Source: Cristatella mucedo (taxonomy: Eukaryota > Bryozoa > Phylactolaemata > Cristatellidae). Taken from it: 64,000 nt of DNA. The stretch spans positions 1,331,001 through 1,395,000 of the forward strand of contig WPIO01000038.1 of the NCBI GenBank assembly GCA_009760855.2, read 5' to 3'. The stretch's first letter is position 1; each line of letters starts with the position of its first letter. Positions 48,402 through 57,049 of this stretch are shown here, in pieces. The notes beneath the pieces were generated by a model. The model was not told the DNA's origin. It saw only the letters and a list, made by a program, of their open reading frames with translations, and searched no databases. The translations under genes and the position numbers were made by a program.

Positions 48402-48582
48402 GTGTATCAAATCCATTCTCATAAGGGAAACTCTTTTCATACAGAAGCCAGAAGGCTAGTGAACATTGATGATATAACACCAGGAAATCGTTTTGGTTCA
48501 AGACTTCATAAATTCACATCAACATTCATTGGAGCTAACGGCAGATACGAACATTATACTCTTAAAGGAAGAGAGTACACTG
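48402..48582 (+). pseudogene. Unknown gene relic at the left end of the element
   Basis: A plus-strand frame follows a TGA at 48396-48398 and stays open about 60 codons with a protein-like composition (RRLVNIDDITPGNRFGSRLH region). It is cut off by the LINE A insertion at 48583. I do not recognise it. Its place just inside the inverted repeat suggests the start of the structural gene block or a small accessory gene. Confidence 0.45.
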
Positions 48583-48680
48583 CTATAATAATACTAATGC
48601 ACTTGATAAAGCACCCTTAGAGAACTCAATCTCTTTCTAGGTGCTTTACATTTGCTGCAACGGGAAATGCAATTGAACGG
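48583..48680 (-). mobile_element. LINE A 3' tail inserted in the capsid element
   Basis: About 95 bp: AATAATACTAATGCACTTGATAAAG, the 3' hairpin, and TTTGCTGCAACGGGAAATGCAATTGAA. Minus orientation, extreme 5' truncation. It separates the first frame from the penton-like gene. Confidence 0.92.
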
Positions 48681-48734
48681 AAAACATAAGTATTAAGAAG
48701 TTATGCTTATAACTTTTATCCATGGGACACTATG

Positions 48735-49780
48735 GTACAGGAACTAAATACACTTGAATATCACAATATTTCTAAAGATTCTATTTCTGATATAGTTACA
48801 ACAATTACTGATCAAAATTTAAAAGTATTATATTTTGGTTCAGAAAAAACTGTCGTTATAGAAAATGTTGAGTTATAATATAAGAATGTCTATAGGATTG
48901 ACTGGAACAAGTAATTATGAATCAAAAACATTGGTGCCACCAATTATGCTTGGATCTGATTCTGGGTATAATAAAATTGGATTATGTAGAGTAGAATTTA
49001 CTTATACAAATATAGTTACATCAAATGTAATTAGTGGAGTAAATGATATGCTTAGGTACGGACCCAATTTAACTACTACAATAAGTTGTTCAATTACTAT
49101 TCCTCCTGGCTGTTATGATAGTACTAAAATTTCATCTGCTCCGAAGATAATGCATTAATTGCAGCTAAAGCTTTTTTGTGATAGCAGACATAAAAATAGC
49201 ATTAGAATAAGATTTAGTGTTGACACAGGTGATGAAATAGTAATGCAAGTTACACCTGATTACGTTGTTTTATTGGCAAGTAATGCAGCTAATGTTAGTC
49301 AAACGATTGGTGATACATTAGGATTTAATTCAAACGAAAAAAAGGATCATTTGATAAAGCATAGTTGGAGGAACAGCTTATGAATCCAAAGAAACAGCGA
49401 TGTATTTCTCTGGAATTTATAAAGATTGGAATAAAATACAATTGCCTGATAATAAAGGAGTGATATGGATTAGTGTAGATTGTGATTTAGTTGATACGCT
49501 TAAGAATTATGCTGAAAAAGATTAAATAGATTTTTTTTTTGAACAATCTTCTTCATTATTTTTTTTGTTATTGATGATATAGATCCTGGAGAAAAGGTTG
49601 ATTTACTTATTCCTAATATATTGTATTTGCCAACACGCGGTGATATAGATTCAATAAGTACTTTCAGAATAAGTCTTACCGATCAAAGTGGAAATGCAGT
49701 TAATATAGTTTCAGATGTTACTGTTACAATAGAAATTTCAAAGTTGTATAGAGCAATGTGTAGCTATGCCAGAATTGGAC
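48735..49780 (+). pseudogene. Penton-like / minor capsid protein relic
   Basis: Broken plus-strand frames at 48735-48878, 48865-49158, 49159-49383, 49385-49525 and 49560-49780 follow one another with small overlaps, as expected for one gene hit by frameshifts. Three segments match, from memory, the vertex-type capsid protein family of Polinton-like viruses and adintoviruses. These are a TIPPGCYD word near 49110, a WISVDCDLVDT word near 49468-49500, and a C-terminal SLTDQSGN...VTVTIEI strand pattern near 49670-49740. Such a protein would form the capsid vertices as a single jelly roll. There are stops near 49156 and 49381, and a poly-T slip near 49530-49540. A profile search is needed before calling it firmly. 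Confidence 0.55.
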
Positions 49781-49799
49781 ATGGATTAGTAAAAAGGAG

Positions 49800-49972
49800 G
49801 GAAATACTATGGAAGTGGAGTATTAGATAAAGTAATTGATGGTATTGGAAAGGCAGCACCTGTATTAACTGGATTAACAGGTCTTAGTAGGAACATTGCT
49901 AACAAATGTATTGAAATGCCTCAAGCAAGAAAATTAATTGAATTACACACGAAGAAAGAAAAGAAAAGTTGA
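49800..49972 (+). pseudogene. Small structural-type ORF relic
   Basis: A frame with GVLDKVIDGIGKAAP near 49813-49860, then TGLSRNIANK, is Gly/Ala/Ile-rich. It could be an amphipathic internal capsid peptide, like the minor proteins placed between penton-like and major capsid genes in these elements. It ends with a Lys-rich tail and stop at 49970. Function inferred only from size and place. Confidence 0.4.
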
Positions 49973-50039
49973 CCACAAATATGCTAAATAAAACGTACAG
50001 AGTTAGATGATAAACTTGACAAAAGCATGCAAAGAAATT

Positions 50040-51105
50040 GAGAAAGTAATCAAAGAGAAATCTGTTGTACCTACTACTGAAAGAACAAGACCTGATGGAT
50101 ACGATTTATTCACAAGAGGGGTGCTATCAACAATCTTGTTGACACTGTAGGAACATTCAGTATTTCACTTCCTCTAGTACGATTGTCTGGATTGTGTGCT
50201 GATATGAATACAATTCTTTATGATATTCCTTTTACTCTTAAAATGACTCGTGTTGGTGGAAGTGATTTTGATGCTATTATGACAGGTGCAAATGGAAAAG
50301 CAATAAATAATGCAAATGCAATCTCTACTAGAGGTGCTGCTGTCTAGCAAATGGAGATGGAGTTTGAACTGGATTCAAAATTAGCATGTCAAAAATGAGA
50401 CTAATGGTTCCACGTGTAACTCCTAATGAAATTATTGAACGTGCACTTGCTGACATTTCAAGTGAGAGATCTAAGAAACTAAGATACAACTTTATAGTTT
50501 GACGCTACAAGAATATTGATCTAAATAGTTCAAACCAAGTTACTAAGTGTACTAGAACACTATCCGTACAAAAACTATTGATAAAGTTAGCTGGGTAATT
50601 GCTGCAGCTCAAAATTACAATAAATACAATAATTATACAGGCAATCGTTGTACTTGTAATCACTGTGACATTACAAGTGTTAGTGTAATTGCTAATGGAT
50701 CAAAACAATATCCAGCAGTTACAAGATGTAGTGCTCCATAGAACATAAAAATTTTAACAGCATATTGTTAACTGCATATTTAACTGCAATTTTACTACGT
50801 TTATAAAAGAATATCTTGGAATAAATGAAGAAGTACTGAACCTGTTAGTGTTACTAATCCTAAATGGTTAATTCTTAACCCTATTCATGTTATTGCTTTA
50901 CAATACAATGATGAACTTCTTAGAGTAGCATCATGTTTGGATGTAACAATTGAATTCAATACTACTCTACCAGATCAAAATGCTCCAACACTTCTTGTTC
51001 CCTATTTGAATCTTTGTGAAAAACTGCAGAACTAACATCTAATGGTAATGGGTCAAATTCTACATGCACTAGAGGAATGTTTGCTTATGATGGAGTAGAC
51101 ATTTA
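50040..51105 (+). pseudogene. Double-jelly-roll-type major capsid protein relic
   Basis: Successive plus-strand frames show a series of segments in the same order as a capsid family seen in animal Polinton-like elements. These are FSISLPLVRLSGLCAD near 50157-50205, ILYDIPFTLKMTR near 50212-50250, MRLMVPRVTPNE near 50395-50430, a WVIAAAQNYN strand near 50597-50626, and CDITSVSVIANGS near 50667-50706. Then comes a C-terminal strand set around LDVTIEFNTTLPDQNAP near 50938-50990. I infer a double jelly-roll fold. At least five frameshifts or stops break it (near 50148, 50345, 50500, 50740 and 51025). The family link is from memory of typical motifs, not from a search. Confidence 0.55.
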
Positions 51106-52320
51106 AACAAAATTTTAATTACTAGATATAATGCAAAAAAACAAAATGTATTCAAGGTTCAGATGAGTGAAAAAAGTCAGTCTTTGAATATTGGAGGATC
51201 AGAAGTTTATTCTGTTCTAGGAAATGATATGGTATTTGGTGCACAAATAGATGCTGATACAGAAATAATTGCGAATAGAAAACTAAAATAAATATATGCG
51301 CCCTCAGAAAAAGTCAATCTCTCTCTAGGCGCTTTACATTTCCTGCAAAGGGTAACACGATTGAATAGCGAGTAATATCATGCTTGATAAACAGCATGAA
51401 TAACATGGCTAGGAGTGACATTCACAGGGCCAGCATGTAAATGTGGTTAGTGGCAGCATGCACAGTGTCAGCACGCATAAGCACGTGAAGAACGAATCAC
51501 AGGGACCCACTAAATGCTGTCCTAAATAGGTGTGTTTTTAGGTTCCTTTTAAATGTGGTCAGGTCAAGGGATGTTCTGACGCAGGTCGGGAGGGAGTTCC
51601 AGGCTTTAGGAGCATATGAACTAAATGCACGGTCTCCAAAAGATTTGAGGTTTGTACGAGGTATTGGTAAACTGTTGGATTCCGAAAAGTTGGTGGTACG
51701 ATGCTTGGCATGGTGGGGGAGTAGATCTGAGACATAGGCTGGAGCCAAAGAATGAAGGGACCAAAAGTGAGCGACAAAACCTTGAAGTCAATCCTTTGCT
51801 TGACTGGTAGCCAGCGCAGGTCAGTGAATGATATACCTGTAGACTACATAGCAGCAGGAAATGTTGGAATACCTACTAATTATGAGTTTGATATGCCAAT
51901 TAGAACACCATTGTTTATGCTGCTTCTTAAGGAAGAAAAATACTTTGATTTTGAGCTTGATATTATATGTGAACATGGTAGATTTAACAATGGTTATGAT
52001 ATAAAAAATATTCTATATAAAATTAGAAATACAAGCAGCAGATGAAAATGATTATGGTAGATTTCCAAGACTAGTTCCAGTAGTTAGAAAAGTATTAGAT
52101 AGATCAAAAGTAATAATAAACACGTACATAGATTAACAGAGAGATTCATTCAACCAATTATGTAACACAAATTAATGGTTACATGAATAGTTTTGCTATA
52201 GCTTCAACTTATTTGAATTCAGGTAATAATAATCCTGTTGTGTTAAATGATGACTTTTGTGTTACATATGGTGGTATGAAACGATATATTACTAAAGAAT
52301 TATCTTTCAACAAATAATAT
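51105..52320 (+). pseudogene. Further structural-like gene relic, split by LINE A
   Basis: A frame at 51115-51295 (SLNIGGSEVYSVLGNDMVFGA region) is followed, after a LINE A insertion at 51296-51831, by 51833-52045 (VDYIAAGNVGIPTNYEFDMP region). A shifted stretch follows to 52315, with STYLNSGNNNPVVLND near 52205-52255. The Asn/Ser/Gly-rich beta-strand-like patterning suits a capsid or spike protein, but I do not recognise a family. It may be one or two genes. Confidence 0.4.
51296..51831 (-). mobile_element. LINE A fragment inserted in the capsid element
   Basis: About 530 bp of LINE A 3' end in minus orientation. It has a clean hairpin near 51300-51340 and a minus frame (51497-51748) carrying the last 83 residues (KSFGDRAFSSYAPKAWNSLP). 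The AAT tail is replaced by AAATAAATATAT. It is well preserved, so the insertion is younger than most decay of the element around it. Confidence 0.93.
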
Positions 52321-52324
52321 AAAT

Positions 52325-52405
52325 ATGGAAGGCAACTCTATAACTAATTTAGCTGAACCTGTTAGTCCTTATGATATTGCAACTATATCTTACGGGGATA
52401 AATAA
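52325..52405 (+). pseudogene. Short fibre-collar-like peptide
   Basis: ATG at 52325 opens 26 codons to a TAA. The peptide (ITNLAEPVSPYDIATISYGD core) follows the pattern N-x-A-x-P...D-x-A-T-x-x-Y-x-D seen in tail-fibre or collar proteins and in short conserved proteins of Polinton-like elements. It is probably the surviving piece of a longer spike gene, since related reading continues with stops afterwards (52500-52690). Confidence 0.4.
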
Positions 52406-52852
52406 ATTAAAAAAATAACAGAAGCAATAACGATCTCAATAAATCATAAATCTATGAATTCAATTATTAATCTATCTACATCTTCTTTATGGACGAATAA
52501 AAACAGCTCCACTAATAATGCTATTAAGTGTTATGGTCGTTGGTTCATCTAATTGTGTGCTTCTTAGACCTAGTTCTGATACTATTGTAGTATTTGGTGA
52601 AATACGAGCTATAAATACTTCTTCAAATTAAGGAACAGATCTAAAATACTATGCTTATTTCAGTAGGTTGCCAACTGATTATTACTTCATTGATAATCTC
52701 GGAAATTAAAAGGCAAACTTCTTGGTTAGTTATTTACCCTCCTGAGAAGTATTGATGAACAATTAGAGCAATCAAGTCTTTTAACTTCGTTGCTTTACGA
52801 TTACCTTTTAATAATAGGATTAGTTTTGAAATAGCACAAATTCCTTCATGAT

Positions 52853-53131
52853 CTAAACAGTGATGTATGCACCAAGTAGATTAACATCTTTTTTAAGGTG
52901 TTTCTTTACTAGAGAATATAATTTAGTTGGTTTCTCTTTAGTATATTTATTAGAGTTGTATTTGCAATATGAGCAAATCACTACTTCATCATTACGTATA
53001 AGACTAGGGTCAAATTCAGTTTCTGTACTATCTAAATCACACATGTCACAACGAATTTCATACTTTTTTTGGTCTTTTTCTTTTCGTCGGTTTATAACCA
53101 GGATCACCTGATTCAAGGTATTCCAACTCAC
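52853..53131 (-). pseudogene. Zinc-ribbon-like protein, unknown
   Basis: A 92-codon minus-strand frame without stops has paired cysteines C28-x2-C31 and C53-x2-C56 and a Lys-rich C-terminus, a zinc-ribbon-like spacing. The start is a GTG; an ATG start upstream is not visible. It lies between plus-strand genes, so the element is transcribed on both strands. It could be a DNA-binding or regulatory protein; no family recognised. Frame-shifted minus-strand sequence continues to about 52740. Confidence 0.45.
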
Positions 53132-53224
53132 TAAATTTATTCGAACAGATGTCTAAAAATATTTCCATTCTCCATAGAATGTCATGTTTAACTCGAAAAG
53201 AAAGAAAAAAAAATAGGGACAGTT

Positions 53225-54115
53225 CAATCCTAACTCAGATATAAGTCAAGTATTCAAACCAAGGCCCAAGGAAATTCCAAAAGGTTTCGTTAATATAGTT
53301 GCACCTAATGAAAATCTTCAGGCAGATATTTTGAATATGCCAAATAATTCTGGATATAAATATGCTTTGAGTGTAATTGATGTTGCTAGTAGATATAAAG
53401 ATTCAAGACCACTTAAAACGAAGTCCTCTAAATAAGTAACACAAGCAATAACAGATATTGATAGAAAAGGTCCTTTAAAATGGTCAAACAAGATAACAAT
53501 AGATCCAGGATCAGAGTTCAAAGAAGAGTTCGCAAAAGAAATGAAAATACATGAAACCCGTGTTATACAAGGTACTAATAAAAAAGTGTTGCATTAGTTG
53601 AAAGAATGAATCGAACAGCAGCTGAAAGAGCATGTATTGCACAATATGAAAAGAAATTAGAAAGTGTGAATAAACGAGATTATGTTAGAAACAAAAAATG
53701 AATTGATAATTTACCTAAGATTATTGATTATCTAAATAATAGTATTTCAAGTACAACTGGTGAAAAACCTGCTAAAACAATCAAAAAGAAATAGCAAAAC
53801 TAAAGAAACCAAAATACAATAGAGAAGTAGGAGAACAAGAAAAAAATTATTAGAACTTGGAACAACTGTTCAATATTTACTAGAACCAGGTGAAGGGGAA
53901 GATGAAAGAAGTAGACGAGCAACGGATCCAATATGTAGTTTGACTATAATAATAATAATAATATTGCACTTGATAAAGCGCCCTCAGAGAACTTAATCTC
54001 TTTCTAGGCGCTTTACATTTGTTAGAATAATGGTAATGAAAGACAAACCAGTTAGTTTTTGGGTAAATCACGCTAAGAGAAGTTTTTTAAGAGAAGTTGC
54101 AAGTGATTAAGCAAG
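53225..54115 (+). pseudogene. Retrovirus-type (rve) integrase relic
   Basis: The frame shows the first catalytic Asp in LQADILN (codon 53325-53327), followed by YKYALSVIDVASRY. The second Asp is in TIDPGSEF (53502-53504) and the Glu in LVERMNRT (53600-53602). The Asp-Glu distance is about 32 codons with an indel, close to the 35 of DD35E integrases. After that comes a NLPKIIDYLNNS...GEKPAK helix region (53705-53790), as in Polinton integrases. It is broken by a TAA at 53433, a shift near 53582, a TGA near 53699, and a LINE A insertion at 53945 in the C-terminal tail. This enzyme would insert the element into host DNA. Confidence 0.85.
53945..54022 (-). mobile_element. LINE A 3' tail inserted in the integrase relic
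   Basis: (AAT)n then GCACTTGATAAAGCGCCC and the hairpin, ending at ACATTTG after only about 75 bp. Coding resumes on the far side with KPVSFWVNHAKR near 54045-54080. Minus orientation. Confidence 0.92.
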
Positions 54116-54196
54116 ATTAAACTTACAGAAATTCTCTCGTTTAAATTAAAACAAGGTAATCATGTCTCAAGATTTAGATCCATCTGTGTTATCTTA

Positions 54197-54600
54197 TTAA
54201 TCAACTACTATTCCATCAAATTCTTCCTCATTTATCTTATTGTCATCCAAAGCATCAACAATCTTTGAAACTAAATTAAGATTTGATTGAACATTGGTAA
54301 CGTTTCTTCTTTCAATTTGAGATATAGTATTATCAATTGAAAGTAACATAGTTGCTACTCCACCTAAAACAGTAACTAAGTGAGATAGTTCACCATAAAT
54401 TAAAACGAAAGCACTTTTGAAACAGTTATTGCAGGAGTTAGTAAAATACCAAGGAATTAAATAAAGTACTTAACTCTACTACTAATTTACTCAAACAACC
54501 AACAATCCTTTAATTGTCTAACAAGATTCGATTGTATTTATCATTTGCAAATTTTGTTCTTAGATCCAACATGATTGTACTATATTAATTATTTAATTTC
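54197..54600 (-). pseudogene. Unknown minus-strand gene relic with hydrophobic middle
   Basis: The last part is open on the minus strand from about 54430 to a TAA at 54197. It shows a hydrophobic stretch (HLVTVLGGVATMLLSID, 54339-54392) and an acidic C-terminus. The upstream part in a shifted frame starts at an ATG near 54571 (MLDLRTKFANDKYNR). It may be a small membrane-associated protein. No family recognised. Confidence 0.4.
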
Positions 54601-54609
54601 CTATAACAA

Positions 54610-55093
54610 ACCTTTTTTTTAATTCTATGTAATATATCTTTAAGGGGACCTGAACATTTGCAAATATGTGAAGAGAATGTTGCTTTCTCTATATCAATAA
54701 TAAAACTATCATCATCATCAGTTATTTCCAACCTTTCTAGAACATCAAAAATTAATTCAGTTTCATTTGGGATTTCAAGTAAGAAAGTTTTTGGGTTTGG
54801 ATTAATTAGAATTTAAGAACCAATATAAATTATCAAGTTGTTGATATTTAACCAAAATGAGTAGTAGCAAGTTTATGTCTTCTAAACATACTAAAACCTC
54901 TTTCTACTTTTATATTACATTCATCCTTCAACAAATCTCTAGCAGTCAAAAAAAAACTAAGCAAGATCCAACGACTTCTCTTCTATAGAAAGTTTCAGCA
55001 ATAACATCTAGAACTGTTATTACAACATCATCTAATTTTTGTAGAGATAGATAATAATTCTTTATAAAAGAGGATTCCTTTAATCCTGACATC
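54610..55093 (-). pseudogene. Unknown minus-strand gene relic next to the right TIR
   Basis: It opens at an ATG at 55091-55093 (MSGLKESSFIKNYYLSLQKL start). It slips at a poly-T run near 54945-54952, continues in another frame to about 54890, then again from 54800 to 54610 with an acidic stretch (LEITDDDDSFIID). It ends inside the element, convergent with the integrase. I do not recognise it. It is the first gene from the right end, a position often held by replication or regulatory genes in such elements. Confidence 0.4.
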
Positions 55094-55200
55094 TTATAAT
55101 ATGTGAAATTTATGTTTAAAAAAATTGCAAATATTTACTATTATAATCGGATGAAAACAGCAGAGAGTTTTAAATTCATATTGTATGCAAATGTCATGGA

Positions 55201-55312
55201 TGAAACTTAACGGGAAATACTCGAGTGAAAACCGGAGCGAATGAGTGTTCTCGTTAGAGAACGCGAATGAGCGAATGTTTTTGGTACAAGATTTCCAAAG
55301 GAAAGTTTCAGC
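55201..55312 (-). repeat. Right terminal inverted repeat
   Basis: Reverse complement of the left repeat with about 85 percent identity. The GTTCTC...GAGAAC palindrome and the flanking CATTCGC words are conserved, which suggests selection on that core while the element was active. Confidence 0.93.
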
Positions 55313-55334
55313 CGGGGCATTTATAGACAACATA

Positions 55335-56315
55335 CCTCGCTCCGCTTCCGGTTAACTTATGTGTCCCCTACCCAATTCTTTTTGGCTAGTCCGCCGGCTA
55401 CGGGTTGCTCTAGGTGCCCTAGTCAGATCCACTAAGGCAAAGGCTTGTATCGCGGCTAGCCTGAGAGCTGCTCCAGTGCACTTTTACTAGTTAATAAAAC
55501 TTTCTCAACTCGATATGCCTGCTAGCATGTGTTTTTTTACATGTCTTCTGTGGTGGAGCTTTTTTTGCAGCAATTTATTAACAAAGTGAGGGGGGCACCA
55601 TTTGAAGCTTTGTCCTCTGGCGCAGAAAAGTCTCACCATGCCTCTGTCCTAGCCGTAATATATTTCAGGAGCGGCGATTATGAAATATCTTGTCAGTCAT
55701 CTTCTGGCTGATTTAGCACGCCACCGTTTCAGTCGGTAAGCTCACGCTAAGCAGCGGCGGCGCGCTGGATTCGCCAGGCAACGCTTAGCCCCCCACCGCT
55801 AATTCCGTTAGCGGCGGCTCTGCGTGAGTATCGCTTGTTCATTCTACTGCCGGATCGATTCCCTTCGATGCGGTCTTTTTTCTGGTTTATTACGAACCGC
55901 TGTCAGGTCTCCGACTGCCATTCTCAAGGACTAGAGCCTAACCTCCGTGGTGGGACGTGGGGCTCAGTGCCCATAGCCTAAACTCCATTTCTTGCTACCG
56001 TGCTAGCTTTTGCCTACGGAACGATCTTCCGTCCTATGCTGCCGATGCCTTGGAATTATCCCCGTATTGCACAAACACCGGGTCCCGCTCTGCGTTTCGC
56101 CGACTGCCCGGTCTGCCGACGTCAGTGGTCGCGGGCAGTGGCGAACGGGCTCTGAAGAGGGGCGACCTGACGGCTGGCGCTTATGAGCAGGCTGGGGGGG
56201 GCGTGAGAGAGTTTGCGCGGGCCCATCTGGGCTGACCTCTGGGCTGCCGCCAGGCGTCGGTAGGCCGGCTGCTGGTGCTGTCGGTGGGGCCTGCCGGCCG
56301 GCTGGCGCCGGTAAA
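55335..56315. other. Right flank of the element, with a nested palindrome at 55740-55828
   Basis: GC content rises sharply outside the element. At 55740-55828 CTCACGC and GCGTGAG pair at the ends, and CCGCTAA/TTAGCGG pairs at about 55795-55815, giving nested hairpins. Overlapping frames at 55957-56235 (plus) and 56003-56344 (minus) have no recognised domain. Confidence 0.4.
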
Positions 56316-56319
56316 TAAT

Positions 56320-56475
56320 CATAATAATAATAACAATAATGCACTTGATAAAGCGCCCACAGAGAACTCGATCTCTTTCTAGGCGCTTTACATTTGCTGC
56401 AAAGGGAAATGCAATGGAATGGTGAGTAATATCATGCTTGATAAACCACATGAATAACATGGTTGGGGGTAAAGG
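56320..56475 (-). mobile_element. LINE A 3' tail fragment
   Basis: (AAT)n-like tail at 56320-56340, an intact hairpin at 56350-56390, then to AACATGGTTGGGGGT. Minus orientation, strongly truncated and little diverged. Confidence 0.92.
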
Positions 56476-56899
56476 CGCCGGGTCGAATTCTACCCGGGGA
56501 CGGAGGCTGTTGAGGTCGCGGCTAAAGCGGCTGCAATCTTGGCGAAATTTTGCCAATTCGAGAGTTGACGTATGCTCAGAAGCACGTTGCTTAGCCATCG
56601 CGGAAACGCACGTGTAACGTGTCCACCGTGTTAGTGCGCGTGCTCCGACCGCGGTTTGAGAGAGGCCACGTTCTCGGCTAGCCATCTATACGTAGGATCC
56701 GTGCACTGGCAATGTCCTACTCCGTGCATCCATACTCGCTTGCAGCGCTTTCGCTTATTCACAATCTGCAGTAGATTCATGTTGCCCTTTGCGTTCAACA
56801 TCGTGGCGTCGAGGCAAAGTTCGTACCGCCTATTTGGCTAGCTTGCTTACTTCGTCGCACTGAACTGCGTCTCGCAAAGCGCCGAACTAAAAGGAGGGG

Positions 56900-57045
56900 G
56901 TAGGGTATTTCCCTCAGGAAATAACCTCTACGGGGGGCTGATACCCGGATAAGAGCCTCGGTTTCGCGCCGCTTCTTAACGATCTTGGCGGGATTCGCGA
57001 CACCGAAAGACGGAGAGTGGGGTATTTCCCTAGGGAAAAACCCGT
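56900..57045. repeat. Pair of near-palindromes ~117 bp apart
   Basis: GGGTATTTCCCT/AGGAAATAACC at 56903-56926 and GGGGTATTTCCCT/AGGGAAAAACCC at 57019-57043 are each self-complementary and resemble each other. The intervening sequence also shares short words (CCTCGGTTTCGCGCC versus CCTCGATTTGGCGCC after the second). This suggests an old tandem repeat of a hairpin-bearing unit. Confidence 0.6.
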
Positions 57046-57049
57046 CCCA

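Larger units (their letters stand above)
48120..55330. mobile_element. TIR-bounded element with capsid and integrase gene relics (Polinton/Maverick- or PLV-like)
   Basis: About 7.2 kb of AT-rich DNA (clearly richer in AT than both flanks) lies between inverted repeats at 48138-48250 and 55201-55312. Weaker symmetry (TTGT...ACAA) extends to 48120 and 55330. Inside, plus-strand relics run in order: unknown, penton-like, small, double-jelly-roll-like capsid, further structural-like, a short fibre-like peptide, and an rve integrase. Minus-strand relics of unknown type lie at 52853-53131 and 54197-55093. The combination of inverted ends, retrovirus-type integrase and capsid genes is that of Polintons/Mavericks and related Polinton-like viruses. 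No family B DNA polymerase, packaging ATPase or protease was recognised, and Polintons are usually 15-20 kb, so this copy is reduced or of another type. All genes are broken and three LINE A pieces have inserted. Flanks GACACC and CATACC agree at 4 of 6 positions, so a target duplication is not shown. Confidence 0.8.

Noticed and set aside
48114-55336. 6-bp target duplication of the capsid element (GACACC/CATACC)
   Set aside because: Only 4 of 6 positions agree and the exact element ends are uncertain, so it is not counted as evidence.
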